DNA from: Antrodiella citrinella
Lineage: Eukaryota > Basidiomycota > Agaricomycetes > Polyporales > Steccherinaceae
Assembly: GCA_004802725.1 (NCBI GenBank)
Contig: SGPM01000087.1
Coordinates: 24,587-88,586, forward strand
DNA length: 64,000 nt
Direction of reading: 5' to 3'
Shown here: in pieces, positions 48,229 to 59,866 of the stretch
How the letters are laid out: the number at the start of each line of letters is the position of its first letter
How positions within the stretch are numbered: the first letter of the stretch is position 1
The notes under the pieces: generated by a model
Databases searched by the model: none
Told to the model about the DNA's origin: nothing
The model's input: only the letters and a program-made list of their open reading frames with translations
Translations under genes and position numbers: made by a program

Positions 48229-48605
48229 GTGACCTCGCAGGCGGGATCCACACCTCCTCTATTTGTACCTGATACCTCTCGTTTACTGGACTTTGGAGTG
48301 CTCCTTTTCTTTTCTCCACCGGATCTCTCTCAAACAGCTAGACTTTTATTGGTTCCATATACCTTGTTTCAGCTCAGACCGTTTCGCTGTGCTTGTAATC
48401 ACCATTGGACGTTCCACGGACATCGTGCGCTATGACCTACTACTGCTACTACCACATGTATTGTATTACTATTCGTTGACACTGGATTCACCCCTGCCAA
48501 AAGCATTGACGCATTGACGATACTGCTGTAAATTGAATTGTCCTCGACGGCATGAATATTAATCCTGTCTACAGTGGCGCACACGAAGAGTTCGTACTGG
48601 GATAA
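48229..48605. other. Convergent intergenic region
   Basis: Holds the 3' ends of the second phosphate transporter and the inverted F-box gene. No gene recognised. Confidence 0.5.
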
Positions 48606-50547
48606 CTACAACGATGGGAGTTGCAAATACCGACGAGTCGAGACTGATTCACCTTCTGGTATAATCCCTTCATTGCAAACCATTATATCGAATGACTCTA
48701 TGTCCACCACACTTTCGCAAATCATTTTGGCCGTTTCATCGTCCATTGTGTCGAAGATCATGTGGTCCAAACAAAGAGATTGAAGTCGAGGGAGGCCCTC
48801 GCGACTACGGATGAACCGCATGAAGACATCGCGGTACATGTAACCGTGCTTCATAGAGAGACTCTCCAGCTGCGGAAAAGTATTCTCCGGATAGTCGACG
48901 AGGTGCATGGCTAGCGCATCGATTATATTCGTCCTCCCTTTGATACCCGCATAGCCCGTGAACGTCAGATGACGGAGGGAGGGCTGACAGGAGAGCAATG
49001 CGGCGATTTCCTGAGCTGTAGCATCTTGTCGACCGGTGCTGGTACCGTCTACAATGCAGAGAGATCGAAAAGCGCTTGTAGAGGGTACGCGTTCCGTGAA
49101 TTGAGAAATGGCGGAGGGAAGGAGAGCGGTGGGATTCTTGGCGGCCCAGCGTCTCAGATTGATCATCATGTCTGGACCTGGTTTTGACATAGCAGAAAGA
49201 GTCCTCGTAGTCTTGTAAGAGCCGTAAACTAAGTCTGGAGTGATGACGATACTACGAGCGGTCCCGAGTAGGTCGAAGACATTGTCAGGAAGATGGCCAA
49301 AATTGGGCACGGTATTCTCGTGAGGTCCTGTCTTCACATCGCAGCTGAGAATCAAGCGTGGAGTGCCCTCCCAAGCTATCGACCTCAGGATATGTACACA
49401 GTCCACCAGGGAATTGTGCAATTCCATAGAACGAAGTTTGGATAGCGTGATGGGCACCGTGGCGTTATCTGGAGCGGAACCACAGCGTATGTTGGAGCAA
49501 CAGTTGATGCTCATATCCTCTAGATCAGAACAATGTCGGAGGACAGACAGAATGCTTTGATCGTCCACGTATCGTCGGTGATCCAAAGAGGCATAAGAGT
49601 GAATTCGCTCGGCCTGAGCACCAATCCAAGCAAGCCCCAAGTCGAACCCTTCGTCGATGTGTAAAGTCTTGAGGCCGCGAGGAAACATATTGACGTTCCA
49701 AGGCAGACGAAAGCCGATTAGGGAGAGTTCCTCCAGTACGGGCATTGTCTGTGCAAACGCTCTGCGACAGATGTAAGGCCTATTTCCGGACCGGTTTGTG
49801 CGGATACGGAGCTTTTTCAGATGTGGCGCCGCTTCTACGCCTATCCAGGAGGTCTTTGAAAATGTAGTCAAGCTGAGAGTGAGGTTCAACTCTACAAGCC
49901 GTGACTGACATTCCTGGAGCATATTGAGCGAAGACGGTAGTGTGAGTGTTGGCAGGTCATTGCGATCACTGCCAATATAATGTACGTCCATCTTCGCGTT
50001 AGCGGATCGTTGCAAAATCAGGGCAGTGAGCTCAGGGCACAAGGTCTTATCCTGAGACCTCATTTTTAATCCAGGACTCCGCGACCAAGAGACCAAATTA
50101 GGGGCACTCCACATTTCAGCATTGCGGAGGGCGAGATTGCGCCAAATGGTACACGTCTGCGAGACGGCAAACATGGTTGTTACGTCGTGACGGGACGCCT
50201 CGCAGAATACCATGGCAAGAATCTCCGTTGGAAGTCGGTTGATGAGGAACCCAGGCGAGGCGTTTCGGTGCATAAGGAGCATGCTAGCGATAGTTTTGAG
50301 GTCCGCAATGATCTCCCATACGTCTTCAATGCTGGTATTCAGCCTCTCGAGGTGCGCATTGATGGTTTCTGCAGAGACGCTTGTTGTTGAGACATAACAC
50401 ATCAGCCACGAAACAAGAAGAAGATACGGAGTGTGTAGTTACTTACTGTTCGAACAGAAACTCTGGGGGAGTCGCCGAAAGAGTCTGGCGACACTTCTCG
50501 GCAGAAAACTTCACCGATGGAAGTAGATGTCGTAGCACACCGTCCAT
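48606..50547 (-). CDS. F-box/LRR-type protein, copy 3 (intact member)
   Basis: Probable substrate adaptor of an SCF-type ubiquitin ligase; the substrate is unknown. Exon 1 (50547-50447) reads MDGVLRHLLPSVKFSAEKCR, then QTLSATPPEFLFE, to a GTAAGT donor. Exon 2 (50379-48606) continues HVSAETINAHLERLNTSIED, SPGFLINRLPTEILAMVFCE and SQTCTIWRNLALRNAEMWSA, together the F-box, and then about 450 residues of degenerate leucine-rich repeats (LTALILQRSANAKMDV, LEELSLIGFRLPW, LKTLHIDEGFDLGL, LQSLCLDHMIF). The C-terminus is STRRYLQLPSL. Total length is about 624 residues. This is the only one of three paralogues without frame breaks. The leader upstream of the ATG is also conserved between copies. Confidence 0.85.
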
Positions 50548-51107
50548 ATCATACGCTGTGCGCGCACAGAAACGACTGAGCCATTGAGGAGAAAATAAGT
50601 GACTGTTCGCGAGACTTACGATCTGTGGCCACAGCTTGAAGACTTCTCAGTCTCTTTGAAGAATCAAAACAACCTGTGGCAAGGAGTCGTATCTCAGAGT
50701 CATGCGCAACGACCACTCGGAATAGTGACTAACTTTATACTCCGTCACGACGTGGTCAATCCACCGATATTGAAGTTCTAAATATTGGCGTTGGCGAAGA
50801 GAAGAAGTGTGTCGGAGCGACGTGACACTGCGATGGGTCACATCACCTTGTCACATAATCACGGTCGGGGTGGGTAGTAACTTAAACTAGTAATCGATTA
50901 CCAGGTAAACTTCTGCTGCCTGGTTCCCTACAATTTTCTGCGTACCTGCTGCAAGACCTAGCTATCGGTCCCGCCTAACGCTACCAAGCACCGTTCCCTT
51001 CCTAGGAGTTGTATCGCAGTGTAGGCCTTTCCCGACCCTTATGCATTATGAGATTGTCAACTGTAACAATAAACGATCTGATGATATTCACTAGCTTTCT
51101 CCATATC

Positions 51108-51191
51108 GGGTCGGTGGCGTAGTTGGTTATCGCATCTGTCTAACATGCATTGCATCACAGAAGGTCCTCAGTTCGAGCCTGGGCCGACTCA
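51108..51191 (+). tRNA. tRNA-Val (anticodon AAC) with a 10-nt intron, second copy
   Basis: Exon sequence is identical to the minus-strand tRNA at 33126-33209. The intron reads TGCATTGCAT instead of CGCATAGCGT. The A-box (TGGCGTAGTTGG) and B-box (GTTCGAGCC) are intact. T-runs follow from 51194. Confidence 0.93.
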
Positions 51192-51207
51192 GTCTTTTAC
51201 TTTTTGC
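51192..51207 (+). terminator. Pol III T-run terminator of tRNA-Val
   Basis: TTTT at about 51194 and TTTTT shortly after directly follow the tRNA. Confidence 0.55.
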
Positions 51208-51576
51208 TTATTAATCCTTTGACTGATCGCTCCGGGATCTGATTGTGCGCACGTTACCGTCGTAAACGCGATCCCGACGGAATTCACATTTCAGCAAGTG
51301 AAACATACTTGTGTCACTGATAATATAAGCATTTATATTAACAGCGTAGCAGAGTACATATTCAAGCCATTTGAGATGTTTTATACTGTGGTACAGACGG
51401 AGAAATTGGTGAATCGTGCTATCCAAATGTCGCGAGCGGTGTTTGAACTTTCATCATCACCATTTCGGGACGCTGCACTCTCCGATCGTTCAGCACGTGG
51501 AAGCAGATCTCAGATCTTCTCTTCGTTTTTCGGGCTGGTGTCTAGTTCGCTTCTTTACTTCGACATCTCCCACTCG

Positions 51577-53060
51577 ATGGCTAAAACGACGACAGCAGCA
51601 CCCACAAAGGTGCTCACCAAGAAGAAATCTAAAACTGACCTCGCTGCACCGAAAACGCAGGAAGTCATCGCTCTGAAGGCGAAAACTACGAAGACGGCCA
51701 AGGGGAAGGTGAAGGCAGATGTTGCTGCTGCTCCTCTTGTAGAAGCACCGACTGAGGAGGCACCCAAGAAGGCCAAGAAGTCTCGCAAAGCCGATGTTGC
51801 AGCTAAAGCGCAACCGGTGGTAGAAAAGTCGGCGGAGGGAAAGAAGGGGAAGGGCACGAAGAGGAAAGCAGAGGAAGGTGCGAGTCAGGCAGTGGAGGAT
51901 AAGAAGATGAAGAAAGGGAGGAAGCAGGCAGATGCTGAGAAGGTCGTGGAGATACCGGTAGTGGTTGCGACCTCAACCACGAGGAAAAAGGTGAAGTCCA
52001 CGCAGGGAGACGAGAAGGATGGGAAGAAGACGAAGGAGAAGAAGACCGTCGTCGCAGACGAATCATCACCTGCAGCGTCGGAACCGTCACCCCCCAAGCC
52101 GAAAGCCAAGAAGGCAAAGACATCAAAAGCACCACCGCCTCCCGATGAGTCCGATGAGGCAGCTGAACCTGCCGACGAGCACGACGACGAGGAATCTGTG
52201 CAAATGTTCGATTTTTCCACCGACGATGACAACTCCTCAGACGACGAGGCTATGGACGAGGACGATGCGCCTGGAATTGATGTGAACACACTCCCGACGA
52301 TCGCAAAAGACGACGCAGTCGTGAAGCAAAGGCTCGAGATCGCAAAGCGGACACCCGTGAGTTGCGTCCACGTTCTTTTCACGCGCTGTGCTGACATCTG
52401 CGTTCTCCATAGACTGCGGACCGTGGTGTCCTCTACCTTGGTCGTGTACCTCATGGTTTCTACGAAGACCAGATGAAGTCATACTTCAACCAGTTTGGCG
52501 ATGTCACCCGTCTACGACTGTCTCGTAACAAAAAGGTATATCCGAACTTACTCGATTTGTTTTCACTTTTCTGACGAGACAACGTAGACGGGAAAATCAA
52601 AACACTACGCTTTCATCGAGTTCGAGTCTTCTTCCGTCGCCCAGATCGTCGCGGACACCATGGACAACTATCTTCTCATGGGCCATATCCTCACATGCAA
52701 GGTCATCCCAAAGGACGAGGTTCATCCTGAACTATGGGTGGGTGCGAACAGGAAATGGCGGAAGGTACCTACTGCTCGCATCTCAAGACTTCAACATAAT
52801 AAGGTACGAGTGTCCTCATAAGGCGGCGAAGAGATATGATTGCTCACTATCGCCATTCTGACAGCATCGCACCGAGGCGGAGCAGTACAAAGCTGAGAAG
52901 CGTCTACTCAAGAGGCAAGCAGAGAAGAAGCGGAAGCTTGTACAAATTGGTATTGACTATGACATTGAGCCCATTGCATATGTGAGTACATCCGTATGGC
53001 CAGCTGTTCGTATCGTTGACGATATCACAGAAGAAAAAGCCGAAGACAATCGAAACATGA
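51577..53060 (+). CDS. NOP15: Nucleolar RRM protein of the NOP15/NIFK family
   Basis: Pre-60S ribosome assembly factor needed for ITS2 processing in yeast. The ATG at 51577 starts a Lys/Ala-rich leader of about 260 residues ([20 protein letters not shown]), with an acidic block ([20 protein letters not shown]). The single RRM follows after an intron: [20 protein letters not shown] (RNP2 is VLYLGRVP), [18 protein letters not shown], then after an intron [20 protein letters not shown] (RNP1-type KHYAFIEF) and [20 protein letters not shown]. This matches NOP15/NIFK rather than other RRM families. The C-terminal region is Lys/Arg-rich and, after the last intron, ends KKKPKTIET at 53060. The open frame extends upstream of 51577, but this ATG directly precedes the basic leader. 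The N-terminal extension is longer than in yeast. Confidence 0.9.
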
Positions 53061-53176
53061 CCGTGACCTCTGGGGTGGACCGCCGTCTTTGTAGTTATGC
53101 GTTTTGTCTCACCCATGTCTATTGGTTGCTTGTACTGGCCTATGTTCATACTCTTTTCATGTGTTATATCATAGTG

Positions 53177-54680
53177 TCATACTACAACAGTTACTTTCCG
53201 AAGGTTATCTCGGTGATATGTTCGCCACCGTACACTCTCTGTCCACATTGGGCGACTGCCGGGATACCCAAACGCGTATCCTGCGCTCTTTCCGCGCCAT
53301 TCACTCATTGGTCTGTAAAAGCTAGGCGGCGGCCTCTCTACCATCCAACTTTTCCCTCTCCGTCTTGATCTTTTCCTCCTCTTGGCCTCGTTTGGTAAGT
53401 CACATTCGACGGCAGAGTACTTCAGTCTGTCAGAATGCAGAGCGTGTGGTGAGGGACGCGTTTTCTCTGGCAATCTTGGTCGCAACGGCATGGGTCCACT
53501 AGGATTTGGTCGCTGTGAGACCTCCGCTACAAACATAGGAGGTCCCTCGAAGTCGGCACTCGTAGTAACAGTTGTCAGTCGATCATGTCGAGGTGCCTGC
53601 GCGCAATCGCGTGAATAATGCGGACATATCAATGTGAATGGACAAACGCACGGGGTATAATCTCTGAGACTCCTCGGTGATCCAAGCTGCATCGACGGCT
53701 ACGGCGGCGGCTCGTTCTGCACGGATTTGTGCTTCATTGTCATCGTCCTCGTAGGCTGGTTCCAGTACTCTAAGAAACCGTCAAAACGAGATCGTGAGGG
53801 AAGTCCGGGATAGTACGCACTTGATAACGGGCGCTGGCTTTGGCTTCAGCAGAAGAAGCGTCGGAGTACGCGAGTTCGACACCAGTCGAAAAGCTGAAGA
53901 GCTCGCATCATCGTCAAGTATGAACCGAGATACACGGATGATACATACGAACGGGTTCCTCCAGTACTTCATGTACACCTTCTTTCACATCCGAGTCTGT
54001 GATAACGTCCACCTTCCGTCGCTTCTTCTTCCTCTCAGGGCTTGCATTTCCTTCCTGTGTTCCGTGTTGTAGTTGAAATTCACCCAAAGAACGTTTGACA
54101 AGGATCTCCAATGTCGCTAGGACATCATCTTGCACGGGCTCTTCGTTCCCTTCGACATCGCCTGCACGCAAATCATGACGAGACACAACCTGTGTGGACT
54201 GCACCCGCAGATGAGGATTGGTGAATTTCGGAATCATGTCGCAGTCAGAAGGATACAGAGCAAAGCCAGGAAAACGCCCAACTGTCGAGGGCATCAACTG
54301 TCGTAGCGAAATAAGGCGCTTACCTCTCACTGCCCACTGACCGTTGCCAAATGATGGATTTGCGCTCCTTGGTAATATCTTGGTGAGTCTTGGCGAGATC
54401 TTGGCGTATGTACTTCCGAAGTCAAGATAGAGCCATAAAGTGCGTGGATCCCATCGAGCAGGCCGAACTTCTTGCGCATTTGAGCTGACCACTGTTGTGT
54501 TCCATAGCACATGACAGAATCCCAGCAAAGAATTGTCCACTCTTTTGCAGTGACACTGCTGCTGCTCAGGAGTGTATCATAATCTGGAATGATGTACGGC
54601 TTTTTCGAGCTGCTTCTCTGTTCAACACCTCGCACTACCCGAGCCTGCAACCTGAGGGCGTTCGGCGCGTCCTCGGTCAT
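53177..54680 (-). CDS. Conserved-looking hypothetical protein
   Basis: Not assigned to a family. The ATG at 54680 gives MTEDAPNALRLQARVVRGVE, then KKPYIIPDYDTLLSSSSVTA and KEWTILCWDSVMCYGTQQWS. After introns it continues with RLISLRQLMPSTVGRFPGFA, LYPSDCDMIPKF and a basic patch ASPERKKKRRKVDVI that looks like a nuclear localisation signal. Later pieces read LLLLKPKPAPVIK, joined to VLEPAYEDDDNEAQIRAERA. The last exon ends with ERPPPSFYRPMSEWRGKSAG and YAFGYPGSRPMW, a motif-like block that looks conserved, before the stop at 53177. The order of pieces across GT-AG junctions is consistent, so I take it as one gene of about 400 residues. It is convergent with NOP15, with 116 bases between stops. 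Confidence 0.65.
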
Positions 54681-54917
54681 AGTGGGATGTATCGTCGATG
54701 CGTCAGGGCTCTTGGATTAACTGCCTTCACCTTCCCGTCCCATGGTGGGTCTGCTGGTCCGACGAAACATGTCCTGGTCAGCTGACAGTCCTACGAATTG
54801 GTATGCACGGCTGAAATGATTCCGTCCCAATCGTATAGTAAAGTCCTCGGGATTTCTCTGTCGTTTCTGCAGGACAGCTGCTCTCCTCCAACATGTTACT
54901 CAAGTCTCTTGTGACCT

Positions 54918-56082
54918 GGACAGCTTCAACCAGTCTCCAACTTCGGTTCTAACCCGACCGGCGTGGAGATGATTTTGTACAAGCCCGCAAAACTAGCCAA
55001 CCCTCCCCCACTCATCATCGCCATGCATCATTGCCAGGGTTCAGCCCAGGCGTATTTCACCGGCACACAATATGCCAATCTTGCCGACACACACGGCTTC
55101 ATCGTCATCTACCCCGATGCACCTGACCCCGGGGGATGCTGGGACGTCCACACCAACGCGACCCTCACGCACAACGCCGGAGGTGACTCGCTCGCCATCG
55201 CGTCCATGGTGCGCTATGCCATCCAGAACTATGGTGTCGATGCCACTCGTGTCTTCGCCACCGACACCAGCTCGGGAGCCATGATGACCAATGTCCTCAT
55301 TGGTGCATACCCCGATCTCTTCGCAGCTGGTTCCGCTTTCTCTGGTGTCCCATACGAATGCTTCGAGGGTCCCAACCTCTGGAACAGCCAGTGCGCTACC
55401 GGCGAACTGATCATGACACCTCAGCAGTGGGCGAGTAGTTGATTCTACTCAGCGACCCTCCCTGACACTGTTTGTTAGGGCGATCTTGTCCGCAGCGTTT
55501 ACCCTGGTTTCTCAGGCACTCGACCCAAATTCCAGTTCTGGCACGGTACCGCGTACGCGAACCTCGACGATTCTCGCTGATGTCCATTCGCTGATCTCGC
55601 GGCAACAGTGATACGACTCTGTACTCTCGGAACTTCTGGGAGGACATCAAGCAGTGGACAAATGTCTTCGGAGTCAGTCAGACCCCGTTGACCACCACGA
55701 CCAACGATCCCCTCTCTGTATACTCTCGCGCCTCCTTCGGCCCCAACGTGCAAGCAATCCTTGCTCAGGGCGTCGGCCACACCGTCCCTGAACAAGCCAA
55801 CGACGTTCTCACTTGGTTCGGTCTGAGCAACCTTACGCCTGGAAACCCATCTTCAAACCCGACTTCACCTCCTGTGACTGGTCCTACCGGTACACCCCCG
55901 CCAACCGGCGGAACCGTTGCTCAGTACGGACAATGCGGTAGTATTGGCTGGACCGGAGCTACTGGTGGGTCTTAAGTATTGTACTGAGTAGGACACACAT
56001 AGCATTCTGACGTCCTTTTCTAGTCTGCGTGGCTAACTTCAAATGTACTGTCTTGAACGCTTACTACTCGCAATGTCTGTAG
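54918..56082 (+). CDS. CE1-type esterase with C-terminal CBM1 (acetyl xylan / feruloyl esterase-like); 5' end unresolved
   Basis: Secreted esterase that removes acyl groups from xylan. The recognisable mature part begins [20 protein letters not shown]. Then come [20 protein letters not shown], the nucleophile region [20 protein letters not shown] and [14 protein letters not shown] 48-nt GC-AG intron (55431-55478) joins TPQQW to [27 protein letters not shown] intron joins WHGTA to [18 protein letters not shown], giving the catalytic Asp; His is in [14 protein letters not shown] Ser/Thr/Pro linker leads to the CBM1: [14 protein letters not shown], then after an intron [19 protein letters not shown] and TAG. 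No signal peptide is visible upstream: the frame has a stop directly before the mature part, so the first exon is missing, far upstream or lost. It may be a 5'-truncated gene. Confidence 0.8.
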
Positions 56083-56292
56083 GGGTATGAACAGAGGGGT
56101 CGAACGTTGAACAGTATCAAAGCATTCTGGCGTGACTAGGGCAAAAATTAGCGTGTACTTATAAGTTCACTATGAATGCAGCGCTCCATATCTCGGAAGT
56201 CCAAATGTTTACACGATGGCGCTCAGCTTCATTAGCCTTACTAGGAATATGACAAACGAGCAGTACAACCTTAGATCCAATTCTCCACTATA

Positions 56293-58825
56293 TCACATCT
56301 GACCTTTCCTCATCAAATTCCGCCTCGCCCTCCTCTTGTTCGCGCCAACCACCTCACTGACACCCCACTTCAGATACGGAACCTCCATCTTGTTCGTATC
56401 ACCAATATGCGTCTCCGAGCGGAAGTCCAGCATACCCCACACCGGAAGCTCCATATCGCCTTTCACCAAGACACGAGGTTGAGTCTTCACGAGGTTCTGG
56501 AGCGGGACGGGGGTGAGCATGTGAAGGAGGAGCGGTGGTGACGGGGACGAGGACGGGGAAGAGACGGCGCGGATGAGTGCGAGACCGTGGCAAGTGGAGG
56601 ATGTTGGGAGCGGAGGAAGTGTTCCTTGCACGTAAGGCACCCCGGTCGATCTGTCGGGCTCAACTTCCAGCGATCCGGGTTCACAAGACACTAACGCAAC
56701 GATAGCGCCGTTGAGTACACGGCTCACTTCCGTCGGGACGACGTCTTCGGACCCGGGGCCTGCGAGTACTACCAGATCTAGTGCAGATTCGCATGAGATT
56801 TCGTATGGTGGTTGTGCACAGAGGGGAAGCGAGGTGTCCCAAGACTGAGCGCAAGGGCTCTCCGTAGAATCCGTACCCTCACTTGACGGGAATACAGCGT
56901 GGAAGTAAGATAGGATGGAGAGTTGTCTCAAGTCCGCAGGCGAGTATCTGCTTGGGGGGAGACTGATGGGAGGGAGCCTGTGTACGGGGAATGTGCTCGG
57001 CGCCGAAGACGAGGACATCTCGTAGCGAGGGGCCGCATCTCCTCGGTATGGTGCAGGTGTCGCCCATCCGTCGTCGAATGTGAGAGCTTCGAACTCGTAC
57101 ACCACAGAGGGCTGAAGCATCTCTTCGATCCTGTCGGACAGGTCTGCGCCCAGACCTTTCGTCCAGCCCATCATATTGACGACCAGAGGGATGAAATCGT
57201 CTATGCGATTGTCATCTGCAGCAGCAGGTGCACCATACGACGAGTGCTGTAGGTCGGTGTTGTATGTGTGGATGAGAGCTTGGATGGCAGCCAGGTAGCG
57301 CGAAGGAGATGATTGAGGCGTTGTTGAACCGATGTAGTGCGCTTGGTATGGTACGGTAGGATGTGTGAAAGGTGGGCCTGAGAGAAATCAGCATGCCGTT
57401 CCGACTCAATGAGTAGAAGAGCTCACCAAATACGGGGCTGGATATTACATTGAGAGAGACTATCCCACCAGGTGTAAACTCTGACTGACCCAAATCGCAT
57501 TCCAGGAAAGCGACATAGCGATAGCTAAACCGTGTCAGATCGAAAATCACTAGTGCCCACATGAACGACGTACTTTGTGCTGAGTTTGTTCATGATCGTC
57601 CGAGCAAATGTACTCTTCCCAGACTTTTTGGCTCCTTTCACAAGGAACGCTTTGCGGGAGTAGTCCGTCTCGAGAACAACGTCAGGGACCGTAGAAGTCA
57701 AACTTGCTTCCCATGTGACTGGGAGGACATAAGGGTGGACTCCTTGCGGAGGAAACGTAATCTAATCCTGCATCAACAAGGAAAAAGATACAGTATGAAA
57801 GCAGCACGCACTAGAGAGACACCATGAAGGCCTAGTTTTTGCTCAGAAGAACCGGTTCTAGACTTCGGAGGTGCAAAAACGTCTTCAAATGTTCTGCACA
57901 CTTTCCCAAGGCCATCCACGCCTGTCTCGAGCTCTTCTAGCAGTACGGCGGCAGAAAACTGATTTATCACGGCTGCAACGCGTTCCGGAAGATCAGCGGT
58001 GATATCCTCTTCGTCTGCAGCTTGCGAGAGAGCCTCAATGACAGGAATAGCAGCGCACTTCGGTGCAAAGACGCGATGAGACGTGGAGGATGGTCTCAAG
58101 GTGACTCCAGCCAGCATAATGAGTCCGTGCAGGAGTCTCAGCCGGTACGCACCGAGTAGTGCTAACCGTTCTGAAGGAGAAATAAGGACTATGCATGCCT
58201 GACGATCGGATGAGCCCGATTGAGGGCTCAAGCTTCCCAGTTCCTCGATAGATAGAGGGTAAAAATTCCTCCCAGAAACAGGGGTGTAAGTCGAAAAACT
58301 GGAATTGGCTGACGTGAACGCAGGACGCGACTTTCTGGCAGGCGTGGTCAGAAAATAGTCGTCCTCCATCGCCACATCGTTTGACTGTACAGCGGAGGGA
58401 GACCATGCACGTGTCGGTGCGGGGCTCGCTAAGCCAGTGCTCCTGCCACAGTCATAATCCGTCAGCGCGTCAGATATGGTGAGTCGAAGGTAAACTCACG
58501 AATCGTCGTCAGATACGTCCGACAGCCCATCGTTGTCAGATACATTGTCGTCGTCGATGATGATCAAGTCTGGTGTATCATCGTCCTTGCTAAGAGTCTG
58601 GAAGTACCGCGAATCTTTAGCATGAGAAGGTTTGCTTTTCTTGTTTCGAGGTGTGGTCTGTACAGCAGAAGCTTTGCGTTTTGACCGCGACTTTTGTGAG
58701 ACACCTGCACTCTTTGGAGCGGGTTCCTCTTCCGGTGGGGATGGGAGTCGTAGAGCAGGAGATGCGGTCCCCGACGCGTTCTGTTGCTGCAATCGGCTCT
58801 TTCGAGCAGCGACGGCGCTGAGCAT
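56293..58825 (-). CDS. GRC3: Polynucleotide 5'-hydroxyl kinase GRC3
   Basis: Kinase of the Las1-Grc3 complex, which phosphorylates the 5' end produced by ITS2 cleavage during 60S maturation; it also acts in rDNA transcription termination. The ATG at 58825 starts a Ser/Lys-rich tail (MLSAVAARKSRLQQQNASGT) ending in acidic VSDNDGLSDVSDDDS. After an intron comes RACIVLISPSERLALLGAYR. The kinase core has VLETDYSRKAFLVKGAKKSG, continuing KSTFARTI; its Walker A is GAKKSGKST. Next comes YRYVAFLECDLGQSEFTPGG, with the ECDxGQ motif, and later IPLVVNMMGWTKGLG. The C-terminal part ends with GVSEVVGANKRRARRNLMRK and GQM. About seven exons are seen, with no breaks. GRC3 and the NOP15-like gene act in the same processing step and are about 3 kb apart. 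Confidence 0.93.
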
Positions 58826-59866
58826 GGTGTTGCTAGATAAATATGTAAATAGTCAGCTAAGCTCTACGACTTCTCAATCAGCACCGACCTGCTTACAACT
58901 TCTGGTCGTTTGCGTTAAAGTTACTACAGAACAACCAGACCGGGAACAGGACAGTAAAATTGCATTTACGTAACGCCGATCATCTTTCCACATCCGTGAT
59001 ATTTATCGCCGAATCAGGAAATGATCGTCGGGCTGCTCAGCCGCCCTTCCCGACCGAAGAAGGAGTGCGGCGATCTATCGATGTCGATGTCGGGGCAGAT
59101 AATCAGACCCCTCCATTTGTATTTCTGTCTTCGTACTTTTTGAGCAGGTATTGAAAACTTCTTTCTCTCATACTCTCTCTCTTCCTCCTTTCTGCGAGTT
59201 GAGCCCCCGTGTTCAATGGACTGCAGGGGCACCGACACCCTGCGCACTGTTCGCAGTTGGTGATACAATCTCGTTTTTCAGCCTCAGTCGTATGTGGCTG
59301 TAGAACGTGTGTGTATCACTCACTGCTGTCCGTGGTGGACTCCAGGCATTGACTGACGGGTCCTCCATAGAGGTGGAGACGAGCGGCATCTTGACATGAC
59401 TCGAAGTTGCCTTGCTCAGTCAGACTGACTCGAGCCACCTTGTTCTTCCTAACCTTCATGTTCACTCATCATTGGTACGTCTTATCCTCATCTCGCAAAA
59501 AATCTGAACCTGACCGCACGCCATTGCCAGGCAATACGAAAAAGCATATATGACTATCAGTCTGGCTATGGTACATGAGGTGAGGTATTACGAGTGAAAT
59601 GATCACAGAATACGGATAATTGACCGACAAGAACAGGAAAAGAAAACGAGATGAAAGTGCATGATCATAAATACAAGAAACAGGAAATCGTCCAACACGA
59701 AACTTAGTTTCGTCCGCCAGAGAGAGAGACGAGTATATAGGCAAGCAACACAAGGCAAAGACCCAACATATTCAGATACGAGGTCGCTGATGGTCAAATG
59801 AAAGGTCAATCCTCAACAATATGCTTCCCGGAAGCTCGGTCACTTACTGTTTAATCTGTTCCTCAC
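58826..59866. other. Intergenic region between MAF1 and GRC3
   Basis: About 1 kb with the GRC3 promoter on the left and the MAF1 3' untranslated region on the right. No gene recognised. Confidence 0.5.

Larger units (their letters stand above)
48590..51191. repeat. Duplicated tRNA-Val/F-box module, copy B (inverted)
   Basis: Inverted counterpart of 33126-35710. From right to left it holds the tRNA-Val gene, the conserved non-coding leader (about 50560-50800) and the intact F-box gene. Confidence 0.7.

Noticed and set aside
51885..52454. Antisense Ser-rich frame over the NOP15 leader
   Set aside because: It mirrors the Lys/Glu/Asp-rich sense coding sequence, which produces open antisense frames by composition.
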